This document shows positions 1-6,909 of a stretch of 9,779 bases of DNA, piece after piece. The stretch is from Oscillospiraceae bacterium (lineage in GTDB: Bacteria; Bacillota; Clostridia; Oscillospirales; Oscillospiraceae): the NCBI GenBank assembly GCA_016296235.1, contig JAEDJR010000069.1, forward strand, positions 1-9,779, read 5' to 3'. How positions within the stretch are numbered: position 1 is the first letter of the stretch; every line of letters starts with the position of its first letter. The notes below the pieces were generated by a model that saw only the letters and a program-made list of their open reading frames with translations, made no database searches and had not been told where the DNA came from. Position numbers and translations under genes: made by a program.

Positions 1-29
1 AAAAGGCTCCCCTGTTGCAGGGGAGCCTT
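1..29 (-). terminator. Intrinsic terminator of the glgC-glgD-glgA operon
   Basis: Positions 3-14 (AAGGCTCCCCTG) and 18-29 (CAGGGGAGCCTT) form a perfect 12-bp stem with a TTG loop. Read on the minus strand, the hairpin runs into TTTT at 4-1, and any further T tract lies outside the window. It starts about 48 nt after the glgA stop codon, the right place and orientation to end the operon. The outer AA/TT pairs also make it fairly symmetrical, so it might act on transcripts from the other side too. Confidence 0.85.
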
Positions 30-46
30 GGTGGGGGCATCTTTTG
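17..46 (-). repeat. Copy 1 of a 30-nt terminator-associated repeat
   Basis: On the minus strand this stretch reads CAAAAGATG, then five C, then ACCAAGGCTCCCCTGC. The same sequence with only two changes lies at 9745-9774 on the plus strand. This copy overlaps one arm of the glg operon terminator and starts about 30 nt after the glgA stop codon. From memory, repeats with a GGCTCCCCT...AGGGGAGC core are abundant between genes in Faecalibacterium and related Oscillospirales. That link is recollection, not a search result. Confidence 0.7.
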
Positions 47-76
47 CATTTGTTATGCAGGCCGGATGGAAGCATC

Positions 77-1516
77 TCAGTGTGCTCCGATGACTTTTTG
101 GAACATCTCCATATAGGCCTTGGCGGGGGCGTCCCAGCTGACGTCCAGGGCCATATCCCCGGCGGCCAGCCTGTTCCAGGCCTCCCGGTCGGTTTCGTAC
201 AGCTTCAGGGAACGGTCTACCGCATCCATGAAGTCCTCGCCGTTGTAGCTCTGGAAGGTAAAGCCCCGTCCCTCTCCCGTTTCGGGATTGTAAGGCTTGA
301 CCGTATCGTTGAGGCCGCCGGTGGCGTGGACCACGGGAATGGTGCCGTAGTGCATGGCGATCAGCTGGCTCAGGCCGCAGGGCTCCGACTTGGAGGGCAT
401 CAGATAGGCGTCCGCGCCGGCATAGACCCGGTCGGCCAGGGCCGGATCAAAGGCCAGCTTCACGGTCATCTTGCCGGGATATTTGGCGGCCAACGCCGTC
501 AGGCGGTGCTCATACTGCGCCTCGCCGGTGCCGATGATGGCCAGCTGCGCCTGGCGGGACATGAACGTATCACAGATGTAGCACAGCAGATCCACGCCCT
601 TGTGGCCTGCCAGCCGGGAGACGATGGCATACAGCGGCACATCCGGCTTCTGCTCCAGGCCCAGCTCCAGCTGGAGGGCAGCCTTGTTTTTGGCCTTCTG
701 CTCCACCAGGGTGGCAGCCGTGTAGTGGTACGGCAGGTTGGGGCTGTGGGCCGGATCAAACACCGTGGTGTCGATGCCGTTGGTGATGCCGTAGAAGGAG
801 CCGGACCGCAGGGTCAGCACCTCGGACATGCCGTGGGAGAAGTAGGGATACTGCAGTTCCCCGGCATAGGTCTCCGACACGGTGGAGACGGCGTCGGCGG
901 TGACAATGGCGGCCTTCATGAAGTTGATGGCGTCGCCATAGCGCAGGGTGCTCATCCACTGTTCCCCCAGACCCAGCACTTCCCGGTTGAAGTTGATGTC
1001 CGCCCAGCCCTGATACTCGATGTTGTGGATGGTGAACACCGTCTTGGTATCGGGGAAGCAGGATGCGAACTCACTGCGCAGCAGCACGGGAATCAGCGCC
1101 GTCTGCCAGTCGTTGCACTGCAGGACGTCCGGCTTGAAGTCCAGATAGTTCATGCAGGCCAGCACGGCCTTGGAGAAGAACGCGAACCGTTCGCCGTCGT
1201 CCATATAGCCGTAGGCGCTGTCGCGCTTGAAATACTGCTCGTTGTCGATGAAGTAGATCTGCAGCTTTTTCCGCCGGGATTTCAGGCGGAACAGGCCCAC
1301 ATGGCACTTTCTCCACACGAGATTCACATGGAAGCTGGTGATATACTCGCACTCGAATTTGGGATTATTCTTCATTTTGCCGTAGTACGGCAGGAACAGG
1401 CAGACCGTGTTGCCGGGCAGCTGGCTCAGGGCCTCCGGCAGGGCCTGCATCACGTCGCCGAGTCCGCCGGTTTTGCTGAAGGGAGCGGCTTCGGAGGCGG
1501 CAATTGCTATTTTCAT
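77..1516 (-). CDS. glgA: Glycogen synthase (ADP-glucose type, GT5)
   Basis: This cytoplasmic enzyme transfers glucose from ADP-glucose to the non-reducing end of an alpha-1,4-glucan, the chain-extension step of bacterial glycogen synthesis. The 479-residue length is usual for GlgA. The N-terminal GT5 catalytic domain opens with the nucleotide-sugar-binding signature K15-T-G-G-L-G-D. The GT-B C-terminal half carries SRLAGHKG and the active-site stretch around E378-P-C-G-L, followed by TGGLNDTV at about 399-406, all as in characterised GlgA. The ATG start overlaps the glgD stop in an ATGA arrangement (1516-1513), so translation is probably coupled. A weak AAAGGG sits about 9 nt upstream. It is the last gene of the operon and is followed by a strong terminator. 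Nothing in the protein looks truncated or unusual. Confidence 0.97.
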   Translation of the reverse strand: MKIAIAASEAAPFSKTGGLGDVMQALPEALSQLPGNTVCLFLPYYGKMKNNPKFECEYITSFHVNLVWRKCHVGLFRLKSRRKKLQIYFIDNEQYFKRDSAYGYMDDGERFAFFSKAVLACMNYLDFKPDVLQCNDWQTALIPVLLRSEFASCFPDTKTVFTIHNIEYQGWADINFNREVLGLGEQWMSTLRYGDAINFMKAAIVTADAVSTVSETYAGELQYPYFSHGMSEVLTLRSGSFYGITNGIDTTVFDPAHSPNLPYHYTAATLVEQKAKNKAALQLELGLEQKPDVPLYAIVSRLAGHKGVDLLCYICDTFMSRQAQLAIIGTGEAQYEHRLTALAAKYPGKMTVKLAFDPALADRVYAGADAYLMPSKSEPCGLSQLIAMHYGTIPVVHATGGLNDTVKPYNPETGEGRGFTFQSYNGEDFMDAVDRSLKLYETDREAWNRLAAGDMALDVSWDAPAKAYMEMFQKVIGAH

Positions 1517-2628
1517 ACGGTTACGCCCTTTCTGATGGTCAGCGGATGCTCGGGAGAGCCCAGAAGCTTGGTGCCGGATTTGACAGTGACGTCCTTATCC
1601 AGGATCGTATAGCGGATGCTGGCGCCCTTTTCGATGGTGCAGCCCTGCATCACAACGGAGTCGCACACCTCAGCGCCCTCTTCCACCTTGACCTCGCGGA
1701 ACACCACGGAATTCTCCAGCTTGCCGGACAGACGGCAGCCATCGGCCACCAGGCAGTTGGCCACCTGGGCCGTCTTGCCGTAGCGGGTGGGAACCTCATC
1801 GCGAACCTTGGTGTAGATAGGCACTTCGCCGTGGAACAGGCTCTTGCGAATCCCGGCGTCCAACAGCGCCATGTTGTTTTTGAAATAGCTCTCCACCGAC
1901 TGGTTGAACAGAGCCACGCCCTCGAAGGGATAGACGTTGACGCTGAGCTTTCCGGCGTTGAACTCCTCCATGATGAAGTCCCGCTCCAGGTGGTATTTGC
2001 CATGGGGCACGGTCTCGCCGATGACGGAAATCAGGCGTTCGCGGCTGATGACGAACATGCCCATGCCCACCAGGTCGCCCACCGGCGCGCCGTAGTCCAC
2101 GCCCATGCCCACGGTCTTGCCGTTCTCATCCACCCGCAGAGCAAAATGGTGCACGGTCTTGCCGTCGGTCATACCGGCCTTGGCCACCACGGTCACGTCG
2201 CAGCCGGAAGCCGCATGATGCTCGATGACCTTGCGGAAGTCCACGGACGCCAGAACATTGGAATCGGCCAGAACCACATAGTCCTGATTGCCGTTGCGCA
2301 GCACCGGCAGAGCCGTCTGCAGGGCCTCCAGCTTGCCGCGGTAGATGCCCGTGTGGCCAGTGGCATAGGGCGGCAGGAACACCACGCCCTGGGAGCCCAG
2401 CTGCAGGTCCCATTCCTGGCAGGAGCCCAGGTGGTCCATGAGGGACTGATAATTATACTTGGTGATGATACCGATGTGGCGGATGGCGGAATTTGCCATG
2501 CTGGACAGGATGAAGTCAATCTGCCGGTAGCGGCCGCCCACGGGGATGGAAGCGGAGGTGCGGATCTCGGTCAGAGCGCCCATATGGCTGTCGTAGATAT
2601 TGGAGAAAATGATACCCATGGTTTCCAT
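1513..2628 (-). CDS. glgD: GlgD, non-catalytic/regulatory ADP-glucose pyrophosphorylase subunit
   Basis: The protein is a GlgC paralogue of 371 residues, the usual size for Firmicutes GlgD. It keeps the nucleotidyltransferase fold signature VGGRYRQIDF near residues 30-39 and a C-terminal left-handed beta-helix rich in hexapeptide-like steps. It lacks the catalytic signatures. The GGxGxRLxxLT loop is replaced by SNIYDSHMGALTEIRT, and the SGDH of GlgC by ADSN. In Firmicutes such GlgD proteins pair with GlgC and raise its activity; complex formation here is inferred from the family. I chose ATG 2628 because an AAAGGA Shine-Dalgarno lies about 10 nt upstream and the protein then begins METMGIIFSN, like its relatives. 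The longer frame to 2778 adds 50 Arg/Gly-rich residues that overlap glgC. The gap after the glgC stop is 17 nt. The stop overlaps the glgA start. Confidence 0.95.
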   Translation of the reverse strand: METMGIIFSNIYDSHMGALTEIRTSASIPVGGRYRQIDFILSSMANSAIRHIGIITKYNYQSLMDHLGSCQEWDLQLGSQGVVFLPPYATGHTGIYRGKLEALQTALPVLRNGNQDYVVLADSNVLASVDFRKVIEHHAASGCDVTVVAKAGMTDGKTVHHFALRVDENGKTVGMGVDYGAPVGDLVGMGMFVISRERLISVIGETVPHGKYHLERDFIMEEFNAGKLSVNVYPFEGVALFNQSVESYFKNNMALLDAGIRKSLFHGEVPIYTKVRDEVPTRYGKTAQVANCLVADGCRLSGKLENSVVFREVKVEEGAEVCDSVVMQGCTIEKGASIRYTILDKDVTVKSGTKLLGSPEHPLTIRKGVTV

Positions 2629-2645
2629 AGTTGCCACATCCTTTC

Positions 2646-3836
2646 TTACATGATGTCGCCCGGGGCGACGACTTCGCCCTCCGCGACGGTTTTGCCCTTG
2701 CCGATGACGCTGATCTTCAGCTGCTCCAGGGAGCCCTCCTGATCCTCGCCCACCCGGGCGCCGGCCTTGATGACGCACTCTTCGGCGACAATGGCGTGGC
2801 GAATCTGGGCGCCGGCCTCCACCACCACGTTGGGCATCAGGACGCTGTCATGGATCTCCGCGCCCTTGCCGATGACACAGCCGGCGGAAATCACGGAGTG
2901 CTGCACGGTGCCGTAGACCTCGCAGCCCTCGGCCACGAAGCTGTCGGAAATCTCGGAGCCCTTGGCAATCAGGGCCGAAGGCATGGCGTAGTTTCTGGCA
3001 TAGATCTTCCGGCCGTTGGTGCCGTAGATGTTGAACTCCGGCTCGTCGCCCAGCAGATCCATGTTGGCCTCCCAGAGGCTGTTGATGGTGCCCACGTCCT
3101 TCCAGTAGCCCTGGAACTCATAGGCATAGAGCTTATGTCCGGCGTTGAGCAGGTTGGGAATGATGTTCTTGCCGAAGTCGTTTTCGGACTTGGGATCCTC
3201 CTCGTCCTCCTCCAGGAACTTCCGCAGGATGTCCCACTTGAAGATGTAAATACCCATGGAGGCCTTGTTGGACTTGGGCTTCTTGGGTTTCTCCTCAAAC
3301 TCGTAGATGGCGCCGTCCTCGTTGGTGTTCATGATGCCGAACCGGGATGCCTCTTCCATGGGAACCGGGCGGACGGCCACGGTCAGGTCGGCGTCCATCT
3401 CCTTGTGGAAGCGCAGCATCTTGGCGTAGTCCATCTCATAGATGTGGTCGCCGGAGAGAATCAGCACATCGTCGGGGTTGTAGCGGGCGATGAAGGGAAT
3501 ATTCTGATAGATGGCGTTGGCGGTTCCCTTGTACCAGTCAGAGCGCTTGCTCCGGGCATAGGGCGGCAGCACGGAGACGCCGCCGTGGGAGCTGTTCAGA
3601 TCCCAGGGTTGTCCGTTGCCAATATATTCGTTGAGTTCCAGGGGCTGATACTGGGTCAGGACGCCCACGGTGTCAATATGGGAGTTGACGCAGTTGGACA
3701 GGGGGAAATCGATGATGCGGTATTTGCCGCCAAAGGGGACGGCAGGCTTGGCGGTATTCTCCGTGAGAACCTTCAACCGGCTGCCCTGGCCGCCGGCCAG
3801 CAGCATGGCCACGCAGCGCTTTTTCTGAAAATACAT
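2646..3836 (-). CDS. glgC: Glucose-1-phosphate adenylyltransferase (ADP-glucose pyrophosphorylase)
   Basis: GlgC makes ADP-glucose and pyrophosphate from ATP and glucose-1-phosphate, the committed and usually allosterically controlled step of glycogen synthesis. The 396-residue protein shows every expected signature. These are LLAGGQGSRLKVLT at residues 12-25, the AKPAVPFGGKYRIIDF segment at 29-44, the catalytic SGDHIYEMDY at 128-137, FEEKP at 180-184 (substrate lysine K183), GYWKDVGT at 243-250, and a C-terminal left-handed beta-helix from about 285. It is the first gene of the operon. The start is supported by a perfect AAGGAGGT Shine-Dalgarno (3852-3845), 8 nt before the ATG. That site overlaps the stop codon of a possible leader ORF. 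A strong promoter lies about 90 nt upstream. Confidence 0.98.
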   Translation of the reverse strand: MYFQKKRCVAMLLAGGQGSRLKVLTENTAKPAVPFGGKYRIIDFPLSNCVNSHIDTVGVLTQYQPLELNEYIGNGQPWDLNSSHGGVSVLPPYARSKRSDWYKGTANAIYQNIPFIARYNPDDVLILSGDHIYEMDYAKMLRFHKEMDADLTVAVRPVPMEEASRFGIMNTNEDGAIYEFEEKPKKPKSNKASMGIYIFKWDILRKFLEEDEEDPKSENDFGKNIIPNLLNAGHKLYAYEFQGYWKDVGTINSLWEANMDLLGDEPEFNIYGTNGRKIYARNYAMPSALIAKGSEISDSFVAEGCEVYGTVQHSVISAGCVIGKGAEIHDSVLMPNVVVEAGAQIRHAIVAEECVIKAGARVGEDQEGSLEQLKISVIGKGKTVAEGEVVAPGDIM

Positions 3837-3844
3837 AATCAGGT

Positions 3845-3852
3845 ACCTCCTT
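3845..3852 (-). promoter_or_regulatory. Shine-Dalgarno of glgC, overlapping a leader-ORF stop
   Basis: The minus strand reads TAAGGAGGT here. AAGGAGGT is a full-strength ribosome binding site, 8 nt before the glgC ATG. Its first two A bases are also the last two bases of the TAA that closes the upstream mini-ORF. A ribosome ending translation of that ORF would therefore sit on the glgC initiation region. Confidence 0.8.
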
Positions 3853-3883
3853 AAAACTGGCTCTTTGGTCCGGGTCCTTCCAT
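3851..3883 (-). CDS. Possible 10-residue leader peptide upstream of glgC
   Basis: Between the glgC promoter and the glgC start, an ATG at 3883 opens a short frame encoding MEGPGPKSQF and closing with TAA at 3851. It has its own plausible ribosome binding site (AGAGAGG, about 5 nt before the ATG), and its stop overlaps the glgC Shine-Dalgarno. That arrangement would suit translational coupling or a leader-type control. I know of no described leader peptide for glgC in this group. The GPGP stretch is Pro/Gly-rich but is not a known stalling motif, and a short ORF like this can arise by chance. Confidence 0.25.
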   Translation of the reverse strand: MEGPGPKSQF

Positions 3884-3923
3884 TTTGACCTCTCTATTTG
3901 ATCGAACAAAAATATCGTAAATA

Positions 3924-3952
3924 ATTATAGCATTTTTGTCCGCATTGCACAA
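3924..3952 (-). promoter_or_regulatory. Main glgC operon promoter (extended -10, sigma-A type)
   Basis: The minus strand carries TTGTGC (3952-3947), a 17-bp spacer and a perfect TATAAT (3929-3924) preceded by TGC, an extended -10. Transcription should start near 3917, leaving a leader of about 80 nt before glgC. Upstream of the -35 the strand is A-rich (runs of A within 3963-3980), possibly an UP-like element. Confidence 0.8.
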
Positions 3953-4236
3953 GGCCCAGTCGAGTTTTTTCATTTTTTCCCAAAATGATTGGAGATTTCC
4001 ATGTTTTTTATCCCCGAACCCAGAGAATCGCCCACCGGAACTGTCATTCCCATCCATATCTGTGTTTTACCGTGTGCGGCTCTGCCTGTCATCGTGCTTT
4101 TATTCTAAGCATATCCGCGAGAAATTTCCATTGTCAATTTCACCAGAATTCCCCGGAGGAGAGAAAGGTGTTCAGACAAACGCCCGCAGCTTTCTCCCTG
4201 CTTCTCCGCAATTCGGCAGATTTTCCTCCGAATGCG
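3953..4236. other. Divergent intergenic region between glgC and the transporter
   Basis: This stretch holds no gene I can support. It is noticeably more AT-rich than the flanking genes and contains T tracts near 3965-3980 and 4005. A GGAGGAG (4155-4161) stands 6 nt before a GTG (4168) that opens a 23-codon plus-strand frame ending in TAA at 4239. The signal is good, but the peptide resembles nothing I know and its end lies against the transporter promoter, so I do not call it a gene. The region most likely serves as control DNA for both divergent units. Confidence 0.5.
4108..4137 (-). promoter_or_regulatory. Possible second, upstream promoter toward glgC
   Basis: The minus strand has a perfect TTGACA (4137-4132), an 18-bp spacer and TATGCT (4113-4108), a 4/6 match to the -10 consensus. 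If used, it would give glgC a leader of roughly 265 nt that includes the main promoter. It could instead be chance similarity in AT-rich DNA. Confidence 0.3.
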
Positions 4237-4250
4237 TAAAAGCGCTTGTG
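4237..4250. promoter_or_regulatory. cre-like (CcpA/LacI-type) operator overlapping the transporter -35
   Basis: TAAAAGCGCTTGTG has the palindromic core AAGCGCTT, the same core as the ideal Firmicutes catabolite-responsive element TGAAAGCGCTTTCA. It matches that sequence well in the centre and poorly at the right edge. The last five bases lie in the TTGTGC -35 box at 4246-4251, where a bound repressor would block RNA polymerase. Binding by CcpA or another LacI-family protein is inference. Confidence 0.35.
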
Positions 4251-4274
4251 CCGCGTTGCTTTTTGCGCTATGAT
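4246..4274 (+). promoter_or_regulatory. Promoter of the EamA-type transporter gene
   Basis: TTGTGC (4246-4251), a 17-bp spacer and TATGAT (4269-4274, 5/6 match) form a good vegetative promoter, with expected transcription start near 4281. It uses the same -35 hexamer and spacing as the glgC promoter. Because the ATG at 4270 lies inside the -10 box, translation must start later, which supports the ATG at 4297. Confidence 0.65.
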
Positions 4275-4296
4275 AACAGTATTCGAAAGAAATGAG

Positions 4297-5183
4297 ATGA
4301 TCTCCTTGAAGAAATCCCTTGGTTCTGTCTACGCTCTGTCTGCCGGCATCCTGTGGGGCAGCATGGGTGTGTTTGTCCGGCATTTTCAGGCCGCCGGCCT
4401 CAATCCCCTGGAAATCGGCTGGTTCCGGGCGCTGTTCGGTCTTCTGGTGGTGGGTCTGTATCTGGGGCTGGGCCACCGGGACCTGCTGAAAGTCCGTCTC
4501 CGCGATCTGCCCTTGTTCATCGGCACCGGCGTGGGCAGTCTCTTCCTTCTGAGCCTGACCTACTGGCCATGCAGTATGTGTCCCTGGCTGTGGCGAGCAT
4601 CCTGCTCTACACCTCGCCCATCTTCGTCATGCTGTTCAGCGCCGTACTATTCCGGGAAAAAATCACCCCCAGGAAGCTCCTGTCTCTGACTCTGGCCATT
4701 ATCGGCTGCGCATTGGTCTCCGGTCTGGGCACCGACGCCAGGATCTCCACCCCGGGTATTCTCTGGGGCCTGGGCGCCGCCCTGTCCTACTCCATGTATT
4801 CCGTCATCGGCCGCAAAATTCTCCACCGCGGCTACGGATCCTGGACCATGATTTTCTACTCTTTCCTGTTCTGCTTCCTGGCAGATTGCTTTTTGTGCGA
4901 CTGGCAATCGGTGGGGCCGGTCTTCCTCCAGCCTGCGGAACTTCTGTGGGCAGCAAGTCTCGGCGTCGTGACGGCATTCTTTCCTTATGTGTTCTACAGC
5001 AAGGCCCTGGAGCGCATGGAGGGCAGCCGGGCCTCCATCCTGGCCTCCGTTGAGCCGGTGGTCGCCGCATTGTTCAGCGTTTTCCTGTTCCGGGAGCCTC
5101 TCGGTGCAGCGGGCATAGCCGGTATTGTGCTGGTTCTGGCCGCCGTCATATTGCTTTCGGCAGAAAGCAGTACAGCCGAATAG
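4297..5183 (+). pseudogene. EamA/DMT-family transporter, broken by a frameshift
   Basis: The two frames together encode a drug/metabolite-transporter (EamA, ten-helix) membrane protein of about 295 residues, the usual size. Such proteins export or import small metabolites; the substrate cannot be told. The N-terminal part (4297 to about 4562) begins MISLKKSLGSVYALSAGILW and includes the first helices. The rest (about 4563-5183) continues in the frame one base back with AMQYVSLAVASILLYTSPIF and includes the second EamA repeat (GILWGLGAALSYSMYSVIGR; PYVFYSKALERMEGS). Relatives usually have two residues between the tyrosine of TY and the AM/AI. Here only two bases remain, which suggests a 4-nt deletion near 4564. 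As it stands, the first frame would give 130 residues, ending at 4689 after 42 foreign ones. No slippery heptamer is present. The start at 4297 has only a weak AAAGAAAT site. A sequencing error remains possible. Confidence 0.8.
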
Positions 5184-5188
5184 AACCA

Positions 5189-5226
5189 AGCCTGCCGCAG
5201 GTACAGCCTTGCGGCAGGCTCTTTTT
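5189..5226 (+). terminator. Intrinsic terminator after the transporter gene
   Basis: AGCCTGCCGCA (5189-5199) pairs perfectly with TGCGGCAGGCT (5210-5220) in an 11-bp GC-rich stem with a 10-nt loop, followed by CTTTTT (5221-5226) on the plus strand. It starts 5 nt after the transporter stop codon. Its T tract touches the stop codon of the convergent pseudouridine synthase gene. The minus strand has no T tract after the hairpin, so it is mainly one-directional. Confidence 0.88.
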
Positions 5227-5882
5227 CATCGTTCAAACTGTATCCATGGCTCAATCTCCGGGGGAGCCTGGAGAAAATCCATGTTTTCTTTCGCAGTCGG
5301 ATGGATAAAAGCCAGCCGGGCTGACCACAGGGCGATGGGGCAGCCGTCCTCCAGCAGGCTGTACTTCCGGTCTCCCACCAGGGGCAGACCCCGGCTGGAA
5401 AACTGACAGCGGATCTGATGAGTGCGGCCGGTCCGCAGAACAATCCGCACCAGGGTCAGATCCCGGGTCTGGGCCAGACGTTCATAGTCCAGCACCGCCT
5501 CCTGGGCGCCCTTTTCCGGATGCTGCACCACATGGGTCTTGCGCTCCGGCTTGCTCCGCAGGAGCAAATCCCGAAAGGTACCGGCCGCCGCCGGGGTATG
5601 GCCGTGCACCACAGCCAGGTATTCCTTCTGAAACTCCTGATCCCGGATCTGCCGGGACAGCTCCGACGCCGCCGCCGGGTTCCGGGCCAGCACCATGAGG
5701 CCGCTGACCACCTGATCCAGCCGGTGAACCGTCCGCACATCGGCTCCGGGGTCGCCCAGCGCCTCCCGGACCAGGGACGGCAGACCCCCGGGCTCGTCCG
5801 TGGAACGGATCCCCGCAGGCTTGATGCAGACGAGGATGTCAGAATCCTGAAAAATGATCTCCAATGTCATCCCCCGTTTCAC
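5226..5882 (-). CDS. RluA-family RNA pseudouridine synthase
   Basis: This protein should convert specific uridines in rRNA or tRNA to pseudouridine. It has 218 residues, the length of compact RluA/TruC-like enzymes that lack an N-terminal S4 domain. The N-terminal LEIIFQDSDILVCIKPAGI matches the family opening. The catalytic motif is TVHRLDQVVSGLMVLAR with nucleophile D56. The later RTGRTHQIRCQFSSRGLPLVGDRKY region (151-174) is the standard uridine-pocket motif. The exact RNA target cannot be predicted. The frame opens with GTG 5882, overlapping the stop of the preceding oxidoreductase gene as GTGA. The alternative ATG at 5870 gives 214 residues beginning MTLEIIFQ, which looks more like family members. 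Neither start has a convincing ribosome binding site, so coupling to the upstream gene is likely. No own promoter is visible. Confidence 0.92.
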   Translation of the reverse strand: MKRGMTLEIIFQDSDILVCIKPAGIRSTDEPGGLPSLVREALGDPGADVRTVHRLDQVVSGLMVLARNPAAASELSRQIRDQEFQKEYLAVVHGHTPAAAGTFRDLLLRSKPERKTHVVQHPEKGAQEAVLDYERLAQTRDLTLVRIVLRTGRTHQIRCQFSSRGLPLVGDRKYSLLEDGCPIALWSARLAFIHPTAKENMDFLQAPPEIEPWIQFER

Positions 5883-6853
5883 GGAAACTCGATGCCCATC
5901 TCCCGCCGGGCCTGATCCATGATCTCCAGGGTGATGCGGCTGGCCTCGTTCCAGGGGGCGGGATCCATGCGGCCTGCGGCCATATCGCAGAAGTGCCGCA
6001 GCTCATACATCATATTGTTGGGCAGCTTTTCCTCATAGGGCAGCTCCACGGCCTCGCCCTTCCGGGGCTGCAGCCAGATGCGCCGGATGTGGTTGATATC
6101 GTCCAGCAGAATGGAGCCGTCCTCGCCCATGATGGTGGTCGGCGCCGCCTGCCGGGAGACCTTGGAGTAGACCGCCTCCGCCACAAAGCCGGGATACTGC
6201 ATCAGGATGATCCCGTTGCAGTCAAAGCCGTTCTCCAGCCGGGCGCAGACGCCGTGCACCCGCTCCGGCCGGCCGAACAGACAGGCGATGGCATGGACGC
6301 AGTAGCAGCCCATGTCCATAATGCTGCCGTTGGACAGGGCCGGATTGAAGGTGTTGATTCCCTGCTCCCCGGCCCGGATCCGGTCATAGCGGGAGGAATA
6401 CTGGGTAAATTCAAAGGTCACCCGCCGCAGAACGCCGATCTGCGGCAGGGCCGCCCGGATCACGTCCAGGGCGTCGTCGTGAACCAGGCGCATGGCCTCC
6501 AGGAACACCACACCGTGGGCCCTGGCCGTTTCCAGCAGGCACTCCAGCTCCGCAGCACTGGGAACGGCGGGTTTTTCGCACAAAACATGCTTGCCGTGTT
6601 CCAGCATCAGGCGGCTCTGGGCAAAATGGCAGCAGTTGGGACTGGCAATATAGACCGCGTCCACCTCCGGACAGGCCGCCAGATCCTCCAGCCGGTCAAA
6701 TACATAGGGCAGGCCGTACTGTTCCGCAAACGCCCGCCCCGTTTCCATGGATCGGGAGTACACCGCCACAGGCCGCAGCTCCGGCACCTGCTCCGCCGCC
6801 GCCAGCATCCAGTCCACCACAAAATTCCGTCCGATGATTCCCAGTCTCAGCAT
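5879..6853 (-). CDS. Gfo/Idh/MocA-family NAD(P)-dependent oxidoreductase
   Basis: The 324-residue cytoplasmic enzyme belongs to the Gfo/Idh/MocA family, which oxidises or reduces sugars, inositols and related polyols with NAD(P). An N-terminal Rossmann fold opens with LRLGIIGRN (residues 2-10). SPNCCH (71-76) matches the TPNxxH element, CEKPAVPS (92-99) holds the family lysine K94, and the C-terminal substrate domain has DMGCYCVHA with D180, Y184 and H187. The overall look is closest to the dihydrodiol/xylose-dehydrogenase-like branch, a tentative placement; the substrate is unknown. ATG 6853 was chosen because AAGGAGG lies 7 nt upstream. An in-frame ATG at 6892 lies upstream of the -10 box and cannot be in the transcript. 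Its own promoter follows the terminator of the UroD-like gene. Its stop overlaps the pseudouridine synthase start, so the two probably form an operon. Confidence 0.92.
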   Translation of the reverse strand: MLRLGIIGRNFVVDWMLAAAEQVPELRPVAVYSRSMETGRAFAEQYGLPYVFDRLEDLAACPEVDAVYIASPNCCHFAQSRLMLEHGKHVLCEKPAVPSAAELECLLETARAHGVVFLEAMRLVHDDALDVIRAALPQIGVLRRVTFEFTQYSSRYDRIRAGEQGINTFNPALSNGSIMDMGCYCVHAIACLFGRPERVHGVCARLENGFDCNGIILMQYPGFVAEAVYSKVSRQAAPTTIMGEDGSILLDDINHIRRIWLQPRKGEAVELPYEEKLPNNMMYELRHFCDMAAGRMDPAPWNEASRITLEIMDQARREMGIEFP

Positions 6854-6880
6854 AGGGAAGCCTCCTTGTTGTTTTTCTTG

Positions 6881-6909
6881 ATTGTACCACATAAGTCCGC
6901 CATAAGGAA
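6881..6909 (-). promoter_or_regulatory. Candidate promoter of the oxidoreductase gene
   Basis: The minus strand has TACAAT (6886-6881, 5/6 match) preceded by TGG, which makes an extended -10. A weak TTCCTT -35 lies 17 bp upstream (6909-6904). Transcription would start near 6875, about 22 nt before the ATG. The -35 directly abuts the hairpin at 6910-6954. Confidence 0.5.

Noticed and set aside
2629..2778. N-terminal extension of GlgD to 2778
   Set aside because: The extra 50 residues are Arg/Gly-rich, overlap the end of glgC in another frame and match no GlgD. ATG 2628 has a ribosome binding site.
44..3854. Three long consecutive plus-strand open frames (522, 412 and 407 codons) opposite glgA, glgD and glgC
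   Set aside because: They are antisense to three unmistakable enzymes, their products have low-complexity, Gly/Ala/His/Gln-rich composition without family motifs, and such frames arise from GC-rich codon use.
3851..4057. 68-codon minus-strand frame across the glgC promoter
   Set aside because: Its start lies upstream of the TATAAT promoter, so the main transcript would not contain it. Only its last 10 codons have a plausible start signal.
4168..4239. 23-codon frame starting at GTG with a strong GGAGGAG site
   Set aside because: No recognisable peptide, no clear promoter, and it ends in the control region of the transporter. Recorded within the intergenic feature only.
4105..4476. 123-codon minus-strand frame overlapping the transporter start
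   Set aside because: It crosses the divergent promoter region and is antisense to a clear membrane protein, with no motif or start signal.
4555..4575. Programmed -1 frameshifting in the transporter gene
   Set aside because: The junction has no X-XXY-YYZ slippery heptamer and no upstream Shine-Dalgarno-like stimulator, and residues are missing from the alignment, which fits a deletion.
6854..6892. Upstream start of the oxidoreductase at ATG 6892
   Set aside because: The ATG lies upstream of the -10 box at 6881-6886, and the added 13 residues precede the normal Rossmann start.
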